In this document: in pieces, positions 10,798 to 22,800 of the stretch
Numbering within the stretch: the first letter of the stretch is position 1
Layout: the number at the start of each line of letters is the position of its first letter
Source of the DNA: Mytilus edulis
Lineage: Eukaryota > Mollusca > Bivalvia > Mytilida > Mytilidae
Length of the DNA stretch: 64,000 bases
Reading direction: 5' to 3'
Assembly (NCBI RefSeq): GCF_963676685.1
Contig: NC_092352.1
Location: forward strand, 23,579,117 to 23,643,116
Translations under genes and position numbers: made by a program
The notes under the pieces: generated by a model
Seen by the model: only the letters and a program-made list of their open reading frames with translations
Told to the model about the DNA's origin: nothing
The model's database searches: none

Positions 10798-12619
10798 TTA
10801 AGTTTTGTGAAAAGAAAGTTTCATTAAAAGAGGGACGAAAGATACCAAAGGGACAGTCAAACTACTCATAAATAGAAAATAAACTGACAACGCCATGGCC
10901 AAAAATGAAAAAGACAAACAGACAAACAATAGTACACATGACACAACATAGAACACTAAAGAATAAACAACACGAACCCCACCACAAACTAGGGGTGATC
11001 TCGGGTGCTCCGGAAGGGTAAGCAGGTTCTGCTCCACATGTGGCACCCGTCGTGTTGCTTATGTGATAACAAATCCGGTAAATAGTCTAATTCGGTAGGT
11101 CACATTCATGAAAGGGAAGGGGATTGTAGTTACGACGTAAGGAACATATCCGATATCATTTGTGAAACGGTTATTCCATAACGGTCAACCAACTCGTGAT
11201 GGCGTCCGTAAAATTTACGAAGGGATGATTTCAACTTCACCATTTGGAACTCTTGGTTTTATAGCTTCCTTGTGAGCAGCAACCCTCTATCAAGAAAATC
11301 ATGATAGGAAATGCAAGCACAGGAATATCGTATCAATTGGGAGATATATATCCCGTATGCAGGTGCTGCTGGAATGTTGCTACTTAGAAATGGAAAGTTC
11401 ACAATTGGAAAGCTGAAATCATCTCTTTTGTCGTAAAGTTTTGTTTTCAACCGACCCTCATTGTCAATTTCTAGATGTAAGTCAAGATATGAGGCTGACT
11501 TAATTGTATCTGTAGTATCCTTTATCTCTAGTTCGATTGGATAGAAGCGTTCCACATAGTCACCAAATTTTGAATTATTTAGTGAAAGAACATCATCTAT
11601 ATAGCGGAAAGTAGAGTTAAAGGATATCGCTAACTTCTTATCTTTCTTTCTTAGAAGTTCCTGCATGAAGTCAGCCTCATAATAATAAAGAAACAAGTCG
11701 GCAAGTAGAGGTGCAGAATTTGTTCCCATTGGAATGCCGACAGTCTGTTGAAAAACACGTCCTCCGAACGTAATAAATATGTTGTCAATCAAGAAATCAA
11801 GCATCTTGATAATATCAGTTTCAGATAATTTTTTGTTTGAATCAGAGTGATCCTTTACAAAGTAGGATTAATCCCTCCCTAAGACAAGATACTTGTATCT
11901 ACGTTGGCCATTCCTTTTTATGAAGCAAAGCAATGCCAACTCTTTCAATTTGTCTTTTAGTTTGGAATGTGGAATACTTGTGTTAAGAGTAGAAAAGTCA
12001 AATGTTTTAATACTGTTACAAGATGAAAGAGAGTTAGATTGTATGTACTCTAAAAGATCTTATATTTACGATCTGAAAGATCTTTGGAATTTTTAAGTAT
12101 CCAAATCTGGTTCACACCACCTCTAGAATAGGCAGTTTCACAATAACTTTGAAGCCCGTCTTTGATTGCTGATCAAATAGATGTTAATAATTTAGAAAGA
12201 GGTTTCGTGGAGCACTTGGAAGACCCAGCAATATACCGTTGTTTGTAAGGACACTTATGTAGTTTATGTATCCAATACAGTGATTGAAGATCGAGTTTTT
12301 CATCTTTGGTTGAAATTCCAAAGGAACATAGAACAGACCTATGATTATCCAGGATTTCCTCTTTGGTAAGTGTCGTGAGGGTATATGTTGAGTTTCCAAG
12401 TGAATTGTCGATACATAATTCGTTTATCAAGCAGTTAATGTAATGAGTTTTACACTCACAAACGATGTTGTTTGGGGCTTTATCTGCGGGGACAACAACA
12501 TATTTGTTATAGAGGTAGGATAAGTGTTTTGCAACATTTTGGTCTTTAAAGATTGACGTAGCATGGGCATTGATAGACCCATTCAGTTTCTTAATTCTGA
12601 TTCGTCTCAACGACCTCAC
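10798..12619 (-). pseudogene. Decayed Penelope-like RT family B copy
   Basis: Three minus-strand coding blocks lie in order. 12173-12619 holds VVVPADKA and a WIHKLHK..YKQRYIAGSSKCST stretch. 11259-11804 holds the RT core with GIPMGTNSAP and the catalytic YIDDVL. About 11130-11255 holds the C-terminus (FYGRHHELVDRYGI..SQMI), ending at a stop at 11130. Frameshifts and stops separate the blocks, so it is a pseudogene. The layout (LHK, GIPMGT, [Y]xDD) matches family A but the sequence is clearly different. The 3' tail (10798-11129) ends in TCTTTCGTCCCTCTTTT. I assign it to Penelope-like elements from the RT layout; other RT-only groups are possible. Confidence 0.7.
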
Positions 12620-13500
12620 TGCCTAATTATGACTCATTAAATTTATCTTTAATGTGTAACAAGTGATCATTTAAATCCCCACTGGACGTCCTCTGATCTC
12701 TGAGTAAGCATAAAATCATTGTTAACGATAGCCGATGACAAACAAGTTATATGTAAACTATTCAGTATTATTACCAACAAAAGGTTTACGGGTGCCTACA
12801 CTGTTATGCATATGATTCTAATTAATCAATACAAATTTTGATAAGAATACGCAATTCTGTTCGAAATCTCTTGGGAGCTGTATGAAATGGAGATTGCATT
12901 TACATGGGAATTTTGAAGAAGAAGATATGTAATCAAAGAATATATCCCTTAATTTATATATTTTATACAAGTCCTGAACAATTTGAACCTTCATAAACAA
13001 ATTTCGTAATGTTGATGTACAATAGTTATCAAAGGTACCGTAAAATCAACAACTGTTTAACCTTTCCGCTGACTTACTCTTGCTGAGGGAAAAGTAAAAT
13101 CACAAATATGTATAGTTTTGTTATAATTGATCCAGGGCCTCAATATTAGTGACTTTGTTTCACACTTGATAAAAAATTGTGTCATGCAGATAACCCTGCC
13201 TACTAACCTGACATCGCTGAAAAATAACATAGGGATAAAAAGCAAGTTGTGGCTATCATTGTTTTAATCGTTATAAATAGAGAAAATCTGAAAGGAAAAC
13301 ATATGTTTTGAAAAATGAGCTCTACCAAATGTCCATGTATACGTCAAAACTGTTCTTCAAACAAATTCTTATAGGAGTAATTGCCCACAAATGACAAATT
13401 TTACGATTTTGTCTCAATATAGGGATAGTAAGCTGGCGTTAACTAACTTATTCAAAGCTTTATATTTTAGAAGGTAGAAAACCTGAATGCTTCATACTTT
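12620..13500. other. No supported gene
   Basis: May include 5' sequence of the family B retroelement, but I see no conserved motif. Several ~60-codon frames look like chance. Confidence 0.35.
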
Positions 13501-14470
13501 TTATAAAGATGCCTTATGTTATGAAATTTCCGTCGGTCATATGTCCATTGTCCTTGACCTCATTTTCATGGTTCAGTTACTACTTTAAAAAAAAAAGTTA
13601 AGATTTGTTTGTAATATTAATTTCTCTATTATTATAAGTAATAGGATAACTATATTTGGTATGTGTGTACCTTGCAAGGTCTTCATGCCCGTCAAACAGT
13701 TTTCACTTGACCACAACCTCATTTCATGGATCAGTGAACAAGGTAACGTTTTGGTAGTCAATTCCATATATCAGATACTATAAGCAATAGGTCTAGTAAA
13801 TTTTGTGTATGGAAGATTGTAAGGTGTACATGTCCAACTGGCAGGTGTCATCTAACCTTTACCTCATTTTCATGGTTCAGTGTTTATAGTTAAGTTTTTG
13901 TGTTTTTGACTGTTTTTCTTATACTGTATGCAATGGGTATGCCATATTTGGTGTGTGGAATGATTTAAGAGTTACATGACCAACTGGCAGGTGTCATTCG
14001 ACCTTGACCAGATTTTCCTGGTTCAGTGTTGATAGTTAAGTTTTTGAGTTTTAGTCTTTTTTTATAATACTATGTGCAATAAGTCAACTATATTTGATGT
14101 ATGGATATATTTTATGATGCCCATGTCAGTCTCGCAGGTTTTATTTGACCTTGATCTCATTATTGCGGTCATTGCTCAGTGTTAAGTTTTTATGTTTTGA
14201 CTGTTTTCTTTAACTATAAGCAACAGGTCAGCTATATTTGTTGTATTGAAGGAATGTAAGCTGTACATGTCTGTCTGGTATGGTTCATCTGACCTTGACC
14301 TCATTTTCATGGTTCATTGGTCAATGTTTAGTTTTCATGGTTAAGTCTGTTTCTTAGAAACTATAACCAATAGATCAACTATACTTAGTGTATTCTCTTA
14401 GTGTATTTCTCGTTTGGTTTATATGACCTTGACCTCATTTTCTTGAATCATTTTAAGTTTATGTGATAGT
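13500..14470 (+). repeat. Diverged ~145-bp tandem array
   Basis: The phrase TTGACCTCATTTTCATGGTT, or a variant, recurs near 13553, 13857, 14000, 14150, 14295 and 14425, alternating with GTTAAGTTTTTGTGTTTTGACTG-like and GGTCAACTATATTTG-like blocks. Roughly six diverged units; I recognise this as a common bivalve satellite-like repeat. Confidence 0.65.
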
Positions 14471-14474
14471 TGTA

Positions 14475-15187
14475 ATAAAACTTTATATTTAGGACTATCA
14501 ACATAGTATCAATAGTAAGTAAAGAGGACCAGACATTTCAGCATGTGCACTCTTTTTTTTCCTTCATATTTGCCTTTTATAATGAAACTATGCTATTTAG
14601 AGAGAAACCTTTTCTGTTATGCCTATTTATGATAGATAAATAAACACTCTTAATTACCAAAATGATCAGCAAGTCAAGATCTATTAATATGTAAAAAAAA
14701 AACTAAACAGACCAAAAAGATCAGTTATACAAGATCAACAAAACAGAGATTTTTGTCATTGTCTATTCTCGTCTACAATGTTGGAGAGTGTTCTTTGTTT
14801 GGTATGCCCTTAGATCACCAATGTGCGCGAAAAGGCTCTTAAGAGCATCTAGTTTAATCTAGTAATACAACAACTGAAGGTTATACGAGACCTTTACACT
14901 TTGTTGAAATCTAGTAACAAGATAAACTATGATGGTGGTGATTTTTTTTAATTTCCCTCTTATAAATATTTTACCGTTCTCATTTTATGATAAATGAGAA
15001 GAATTGGGTGTTTCCAAACATATATACGTGTGATGAGTAAGTTAAATCAACACATCGACATGCTGACAATTAAAAAACACCAGTGTAAATGATTAAATTT
15101 TTAACATGATATAATAATGTGTTTCCAGGAAGGTGTAAACTTTATGTTTTATCTTTAACACTTGTTTATACAGTGCTGTTGCTTTGT
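14475..15187. other. 3' flank of the PLC-like gene
   Basis: No coding sequence was recognised. This AT-rich stretch lies downstream of the minus-strand PLC stop codon and probably contains its 3' UTR. Confidence 0.35.
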
Positions 15188-16029
15188 TTATAGAGATTTA
15201 TTGTTAGCATGTATAACAGTTTTAATAAAATCATGTTCTTCAACGAAATCCGCAGAGATGATGTTAAACGGAATATTCGGACGAGATTTTATCCACTTCA
15301 CCATAATCTCTAATATTGGCGTGACAAATTCATGAAGATTTGAAAAACTTTTCACTCTTTCTAAGTAGTAATCATCTTCGAAGGGAGTCAATATTCCAGG
15401 CCACACAACTATAATATCTTTTCCAGAAAGGTTTTTGTATTCATGTAAGAGATTGTCCACCACTAAATATTTATTTGATGTAGATGGCCACAAAATATCA
15501 ACTTCATCACGAGACCATATATGCTCGTGGTCTTTACATTTATTTGCACTACCATACAATACTATTACACGTCCGTTCAATTCCCATAGTTTTGACAGTG
15601 TTATTTTACTTACAGTCATATTATTATACAAACATTTTTTCCTATTTAACATCATTTCATTGAAAGATTTTTCAATTATCGTACAAAGGGATCTGTGATT
15701 ATATTTTCTCATATTGTAAAAATGATTGAAGTCCAAAAGGACTACTTCCTTCTTATTTTTATCAAGAAAGCTCCGAATGTCTTTCAGGTACTCTTCGACC
15801 GTTTTATGGCTGAACAGCCCGTGGACAAAATGAAAATCCCCTGTCACAGGGTGCTTTATAGTCCGGAGATCAAAGTATCGAACGCCAATCTTCAATTGCT
15901 CGGTAAAATCTAGGTTTTGTGTTTTAAACCATCTTTCGAACTTTTCTTCGGCCAATTCAATGTATGAAGTGAAGTCGATTGCTCTTCCATTTCCCGGGTC
16001 AAGGTCGAATGATGCAGAATCATGTGATC
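15188..16029 (-). CDS. PLCXD-like gene, exon 3 (terminal)
   Basis: The acceptor TTGGTAG lies just above 16029. Two bases complete the glycine codon begun in exon 2, re-forming the PGSHDS motif. 842 nt carry nearly all of the X domain and the stop at 15188. Confidence 0.85.
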
Positions 16030-16811
16030 CTACCAATGAAATGCAAATAAACATAACTTTTAACTAACTAAACACGATTACCGTAATAGTCCAAGTAAAT
16101 GCTTGCTTATATATATATATATATTTATCTTACCTCCTATAGATTTATAGAGATTGGTTAAAGGACTACACGTGGTGACTATGTATATTTAATATAGGGC
16201 GTCCTAAAATATATAGGGTTAGTTACCATATGGGGTTAGTAAGGAGGTTCTTCCCTTTCAAAACAAAAAAAGATGCCACAACCCTTTATAAAAACAACAC
16301 GGTGTTGAAGAAAAATCTAAAAGGATTCAACAGACGAAGAAATTGAAGATGAAAGGTTGAAATAAGTTCTTAAAACATAATTAAAGCTAACAAGTTGTTA
16401 TTGTTGGCATTACAGAGTTACTTCCCTTTCAAAAAATCAGGGGAAATCTAAAAGGATTCAACAGACGAAGAAATTGATACATGTAATAAACGATTGAAAC
16501 AATTTCATAAAACAAATTTAAAGCTAAAACGTTGTCATTGTTGGCGTAAGTTTTCTGTATAGACAAATGGAAGTATGATCTTTATACTAAGCATTGAAGA
16601 CTTGATCACTTTGGTAGGCTTAGGATGCTAGTCAAAATACCACATGTGAAGATAGTCGGTAAGATAAATTCGTTACACGGTGTGCTAATGACCTAATACG
16701 ATATATATGGGGTCAGTAAATCCCATATGGGGCTTCCCTCTCATTCAATGTGGAATTAACTGACTTCATATATATCTTATTAGGTCACTAACACATTAGA
16801 TAACTAATAAT

Positions 16812-16850
<39 letters not shown>

Positions 16851-19800
16851 CGACGTATGTCAGTTTCATTCTTTAGGTTTCTGTGAACATTTTTATGTTC
16901 TGTTCTCTTTTTTCTTCGGGCCATGACATTACCTATTTTTGCTTTGCATTATCCTTGTCGATTGGTATCGTTTCTCTATATTTTTAACCAGTAAACAACA
17001 ATCATTGTACTGTTACAGATATTAAGGTTCTACTAAAGTCAAAATAACTTCATAAACATCTAAAATTTGGCTGTATTTTTCAACCTATAATGAATAAAGT
17101 CCTAAACTATGGAAACATATCTTCATTTAATTGTACTTACATATACACACAGTGTAAATTGTTAATAAACTTGAAATTGTTATGTTGTGGCCAAACCGGT
17201 TTTTGGGGACGAAGACTGAATTTTCAAAAAAATCTGGATGCCTGCTAAACGACTTAATTTGTTTAAAATTGGTATGGACGAATATTGTAACATGAAATGC
17301 AGTACAAGCTAATGTTGATTTTTTTAGAAAATGTGTTTATTTACGAGTGTCAGGCAATTTTATGTATCTAAGTGAACGGATTTCGAAGGTACAATACAAT
17401 AATTGGACAAATATGCCATTGAAACATATTTATTTGACAAAACATTAGCTTGTACTGCATTACATGTAACAGTATTCGTCCATACCAATTTTAAACAAAC
17501 TAAGTCGTCTAGCAGGCCTCCAGATATTTTTGAAAATTCAGTGTTCACCCCAAGAACCGTTTTGGCCACAACATAACAACTTCAAGTTTACACTGTATGT
17601 ATATGTTAAGTATTTTTAAATGAAGATATGTTCCCATAGTTTAGGACTTTATTCATTATAGATTGAAAAATATAGGCAAAGTTTAGATGTTTTTGAAGTG
17701 TCCTATACTTTGACTTTAGTGGAACCTTAAGTGATCATTAGTTTTTAAATGTGTCTATTTATTATTTTCTCGTTTATTGAACTAGGCTTTTTTTTCTCAA
17801 TGATTGTTCAATGTGGTTACCATTGGTAGATGGCATTTAATGACCCCTTTACCGTTCTTCAGTTTTATTCACGATTCCTAAGTATGTTTTGTTAATTCTC
17901 TGATTTTCATATGTAACTAGTATGAGTTTAAAGTTCTAAGTTGTGGTGATGGAATTATCAGAATGATTAAGCAGTTGCACCTGCGATTTAACAATTGCAA
18001 ATGTGTGCTCTCTTGTTTCCTTTTCCTTTTTTAATTTCCAAAAATATGAAGAGAATATGGAAAAATATGACTGGCGTATCAGATTATAAGCTTAGCTTGT
18101 TTTCTAACTATTTTGATCTGAACATCACTGATGAGTATTGTGTAGACGAAACGCGCGTCTGGCGTATCAAATTATTAGCCTGGTACCTTTGATACTATTT
18201 ACACCACTGAGTCGATGCCACTACTGGTGGACATTTCGGCCCCGACGGTATAACTAGCCCAGTAGTCAGTTCTTCGGTGTTGACATGAATACCAATTATA
18301 TTGTCATTCTCATAAATTTGCTGTTTGCAAATGTATGAATTATTCGAAATACTAAGGATTTTCTTATCGCAGACATATATATCTTTAGCGGTATTTGGCA
18401 CGTTTTTGAATTTCTGGTCCTCAATGCTCTACAACTTTGGCTTTATAACTATTTCGATCTGAGCGTCACTGATGAGTCTTATGTAGACGAAATGCGCGTA
18501 TGGCGTATCAAATTATAAGCCTGGTACTTTTGATAACTAATACATAGCATCTTCATCATATTAAATTTTCCTAGTATTTCAAATGACAACAGACATTAAA
18601 TTGAAAAGACTTATAAAAGTGAAAATATCAATAACCATGTTAGCATTAAAAGCTACTATCTTACACTTTTTATGTGATTGTTACCTGGTATTACAAGATC
18701 TTTCATCTGGGTTTGCTCTGTAACGTCTGGCGAAAGATATTCCATCCATTTTTCAGGGTGTTCCTCTGGAAGACATTTCCCGACTTTAATGCTCATTTTT
18801 TCATTACAGGATACCTGTAGATTAAAAAATATATATATATAACTCGTCCAAAATAACAGCCCAATAATATTAGATCTGTAAATTTGCGTTAGCAATTTTT
18901 TTGTTTGTTATTCCCTGGCCGGGATTTGGACTCAATTAAATTTGCTTCTGCAATATCGTTGCACCAAATCGCTATGCACTGTGCCCAACGCGCTAGACTA
19001 CTCGACCACCTACGAAATTGTTATATATATATATATTTATATACAACTCGTCTAAACATCAACCCAACATTGTTAGATCTGTAAATTTGCTTTCGCATTT
19101 TTTTTGTTCTTCCCTCGCTGGGATTCAAACCGATGCTAGTGAGATATCGTGACACCAAATCGCCTGCACTGTAGCCGTCACGCTAGACCACACGACCACC
19201 TGGGCTTCATAAAAATGAAGCTTTCGGTGGCCGGGTGTTACCTTTCCACGTCAGTTTTAATCTAGCGTCGTACTACAGTACATGATATAAAAGGCATGAA
19301 GATGTTATTCTTACAGATCAGCTAAATTATCTATAGTAAAGGATCCTATAAATTAATGTAAGATACAGTCACAGAAAATAATTATATATAAGTACGTCTG
19401 AGCCAGTGACAACTGTACAATAGATTTATCCATCGGATCACCAGCAGTGATGATGATACATGACTGTGTACATTGTGTATATACTACTCGTCTAAACATC
19501 AACCCAACAATGATAGATCTGTTAATTTGCTTTCGCAAATTGTTTGTTCTTCCCTCGCCGGGATTCGAACCCATGCTACTGAGATATCGTGACACCAAAT
19601 CACCTGCACTGCAGCCCTCCCTCTAGACCACCTGGGCTTCATAAAAATGAAGCTTTCGGTGGAAGGGTGTTACATTTCCACGTCAGTTTTAATCTAGCGT
19701 CGTACTACAGTACATGATATATAAGGCATGAAGATGTTATTCTTACAGATCAGCTAAATTATCTATAGTAAAGGCTCCTACAAAGTAATGTAAGATACAG

Positions 19801-22800
19801 TCACAGAAAATAATTATATTTATAAGTATGTCTGAGCCAGTGACAACTCTACAATAGATTTATCAATCGGATCACCAGCAGTGATGGTGATACATGGCTG
19901 GGTACATTGTGTATATACAACTCGTCTAAACACCAACCCAACAATGTTAGATCTGTAAATTTGCTTTCGCAATTTTTTTGTTCTTCCCTCGCTGGGACTC
20001 ATGGGTTCGCTAAAAAAGGAAATTAAACAATAATAATGATTTTCCGATTTACGATGAATACATAGAAATCCGTTTACTAACAGTTCTGCATGCATTTGGA
20101 TTAAAAAATTACAGACAGTCTACCCTCTCGGTCTTAATGATAATATCATGGGAATTGGTAATATATCTAGAACCGATTCCGTTAACATTTTGGATATAGT
20201 TTCTAAAACTGTTCGTAAAGAATTATATTTCGGACCAATCATACCAATATTTCGGACCAATCATACCAATATTTCGGACCTAATTTCTATTTAAAAAAAA
20301 CAACGGCAGACATTATCTGTTAACAAAACTCTGTTCATTACCGGTTAATAAGTTAAATAAAATTTTGGAGGATTGCAACACAATTTCATATAGCAGTCCT
20401 AAGCATGAAATTGTTCAAATTATTATGGCATATTGTTATTCTAAACTATTTCCCAAAATTGATCGCCCTGAAGATCATAAAAAACATTTTATTAAAATAA
20501 AGTATGTCAATAAAGGTTTTGATTTTGTAAATATTGCCGGTATATTTAACGACCATTCTGTTAAAGAACAAATTCCTGGATATTTTGACAATACTGAGCT
20601 ACCTCTTATTTGTTATATTTACAAGAAATCTACCCGGAAATTTGTGTTTAATTATAGTCAACTGTGTAAAGATGTTAATATCAGTGAAAATACACCTACT
20701 TCATGTAATTGTAGTACCTCCGAATATATTTATGGACCCATTTCCCATGTTATAACAGGAGATCTTAACATCGTTCAAGACCGAGAGTTAAAATAATTCC
20801 TCAGTAAAGGACCTAAATATCGTCCCCCGTCAATTATTAATTGGAATGAGTGTCGTAATATCATCCACGACTCACTCCATACTTACTGTATGAAATGGAT
20901 AAAACGGGAAAAAGCTGACAAAAAATCTTTGGACTCTTTTTTAAGTCAGTAATGAAGATAGTTGATATACGTATTCAACATTTTAAAGAACATTTTACTC
21001 TTAACAAAAACCACAAAAAAACTATTTCTCGTATCAAACATAAACTAAAAGAACTAGCCAAGAAATTTGTTTTTGTCCCGGCCGATAAAGCTGCTAATAA
21101 TATTATTATTGTTTGACGTAAATTTTACATTGAGGTTCTGAAAAAAGAAATCACCAATTCACCAACATTCCAACTGACTCCATTTTCAGAAAACGACATC
21201 TGTAACAAACATAAACTTTTAGCTACCGCTTAACAAGCAGAGCCAAATACAATGAAAGTCCCAACTATGTACTGGTTTCCGAAGCTACACAAAACACCTT
21301 ACAAATATAGATTTATTTCGTCTTCAAGCCATTGTTCCACTACTAAATTGTCTATTCTTCTTACCAGCACACTTGATACAATTAAAAACCTGATAATAAA
21401 TTGTTCAAATAAGGCCTTCGAAAATAGTGGAATTAATTACTTTTGGAGTGTCAAGAACTCGTTGGAAGTACTTGATAAATTGCATGCTTATATTGGTGAT
21501 TTTAAATTTTCTACCCTGTATACCACATTGCCTCACATTCTCATTAAGAAAAAATTCACACACCTAATTAAATGGACATTTAAAAAGTCAGAATGTGAAT
21601 ATATATGTTCAAACTCTTTTAGGTCATTTTTTAGTAGCAATAAACAAAAAAACTATGTCAATTGGACATGCTTTGATACTATATATGCCCTTGAATTTTT
21701 ACTAGATAACATTTTTGTTCGCTTTGGGGATTCCGTATATCGTCAGATTATCGGAATTCCAATGGGGACTAACTGTGCACCACTTATTGCGGACCTGTTT
21801 TTGTATTGCTATGTGTTACAATTTATGACAAAAATAAGCAAAGACCCATCGAAACAACATCTGATAAACAAGTTTAATCATACTTTTAGATATTTGGATG
21901 ATATTTTGGCTCTCAATAATGACGAATTCAGTATGTATATTAAAGAAATTTATCCTGTTGAACTTACTTTAAATAAAGCTAATACTAACAATGACTACTG
22001 CCCTTTCCTCGATCTTGATATCTATATCACTAACGGAAAGCTGAATACTAAAATTTATGATAAAAGAGATGATTTTTCATTCCATATCGTTAATTGTTCA
22101 TTTTTAGATGGTGACGTTCCCTTGTCACCATCTTACAGTGTTTATATATCTCAACTTGTACGATTCGCTCGTGTATGTAACAATGTTTTAGATTTTAACG
22201 AGAGAAATTTATGTATTACTGAAAAATTATTACACCAGGGTTTTCGATATCACAAACTAGTCAAAACATTTACTAAATTTTATCATCGGTATAAGGACAT
22301 CATTCGTAAATATAGCTCAACATGCAGACTTCTTATACGTTCAGGTATTTCACATCCAATTTTTTATGGAAATATTCTTTATAAAGCACAAAGGTGTCAG
22401 TATTCACCTCAAAAACTAACAAAACATTTGAATAGACTTATTAAGAAGGGATATAGTTACGATACTGTTGTCAGGTCATTAAAGATTGCATATTTTGGCG
22501 TTAATATTGATTCACTTATAGGGTCTTTGCATCGGAACTAAACACATTTATTCAAAAACCAGTTGTTGGCATGACACGGGTTATATTCTTCTCATATATG
22601 TTATGATGGTATGATACTAAAACCCTAACGGGAAGGATTGTGCCTGATGTTCATATGATGAAATCATAATCTTTCAGTCAGTTTATAAATTGAAGTCTGG
22701 AGCTGGCATGTCAGTTAACTGCTAGTAGTCTGTTGTTATTTATGTATTATTGTCATTTTGTTTATTTTCTTTGGTTACATCTTCTGAAATCAGACTCGGA

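Noticed and set aside
15435-15913. Plus-strand frames over the PLC exon and likewise over the epimerase (44688-45044)
   Set aside because: They are antisense shadows of well-supported coding exons.
18815-18895. Extension of PLC exon 2 to an ATG at 18895
   Set aside because: The stretch is intronic: the acceptor TTTTTTAATCTACAG precedes the conserved coding part and the phase fits exon 1 at 23705. Use as an alternative start cannot be excluded, but the sequence overlaps a SINE end.
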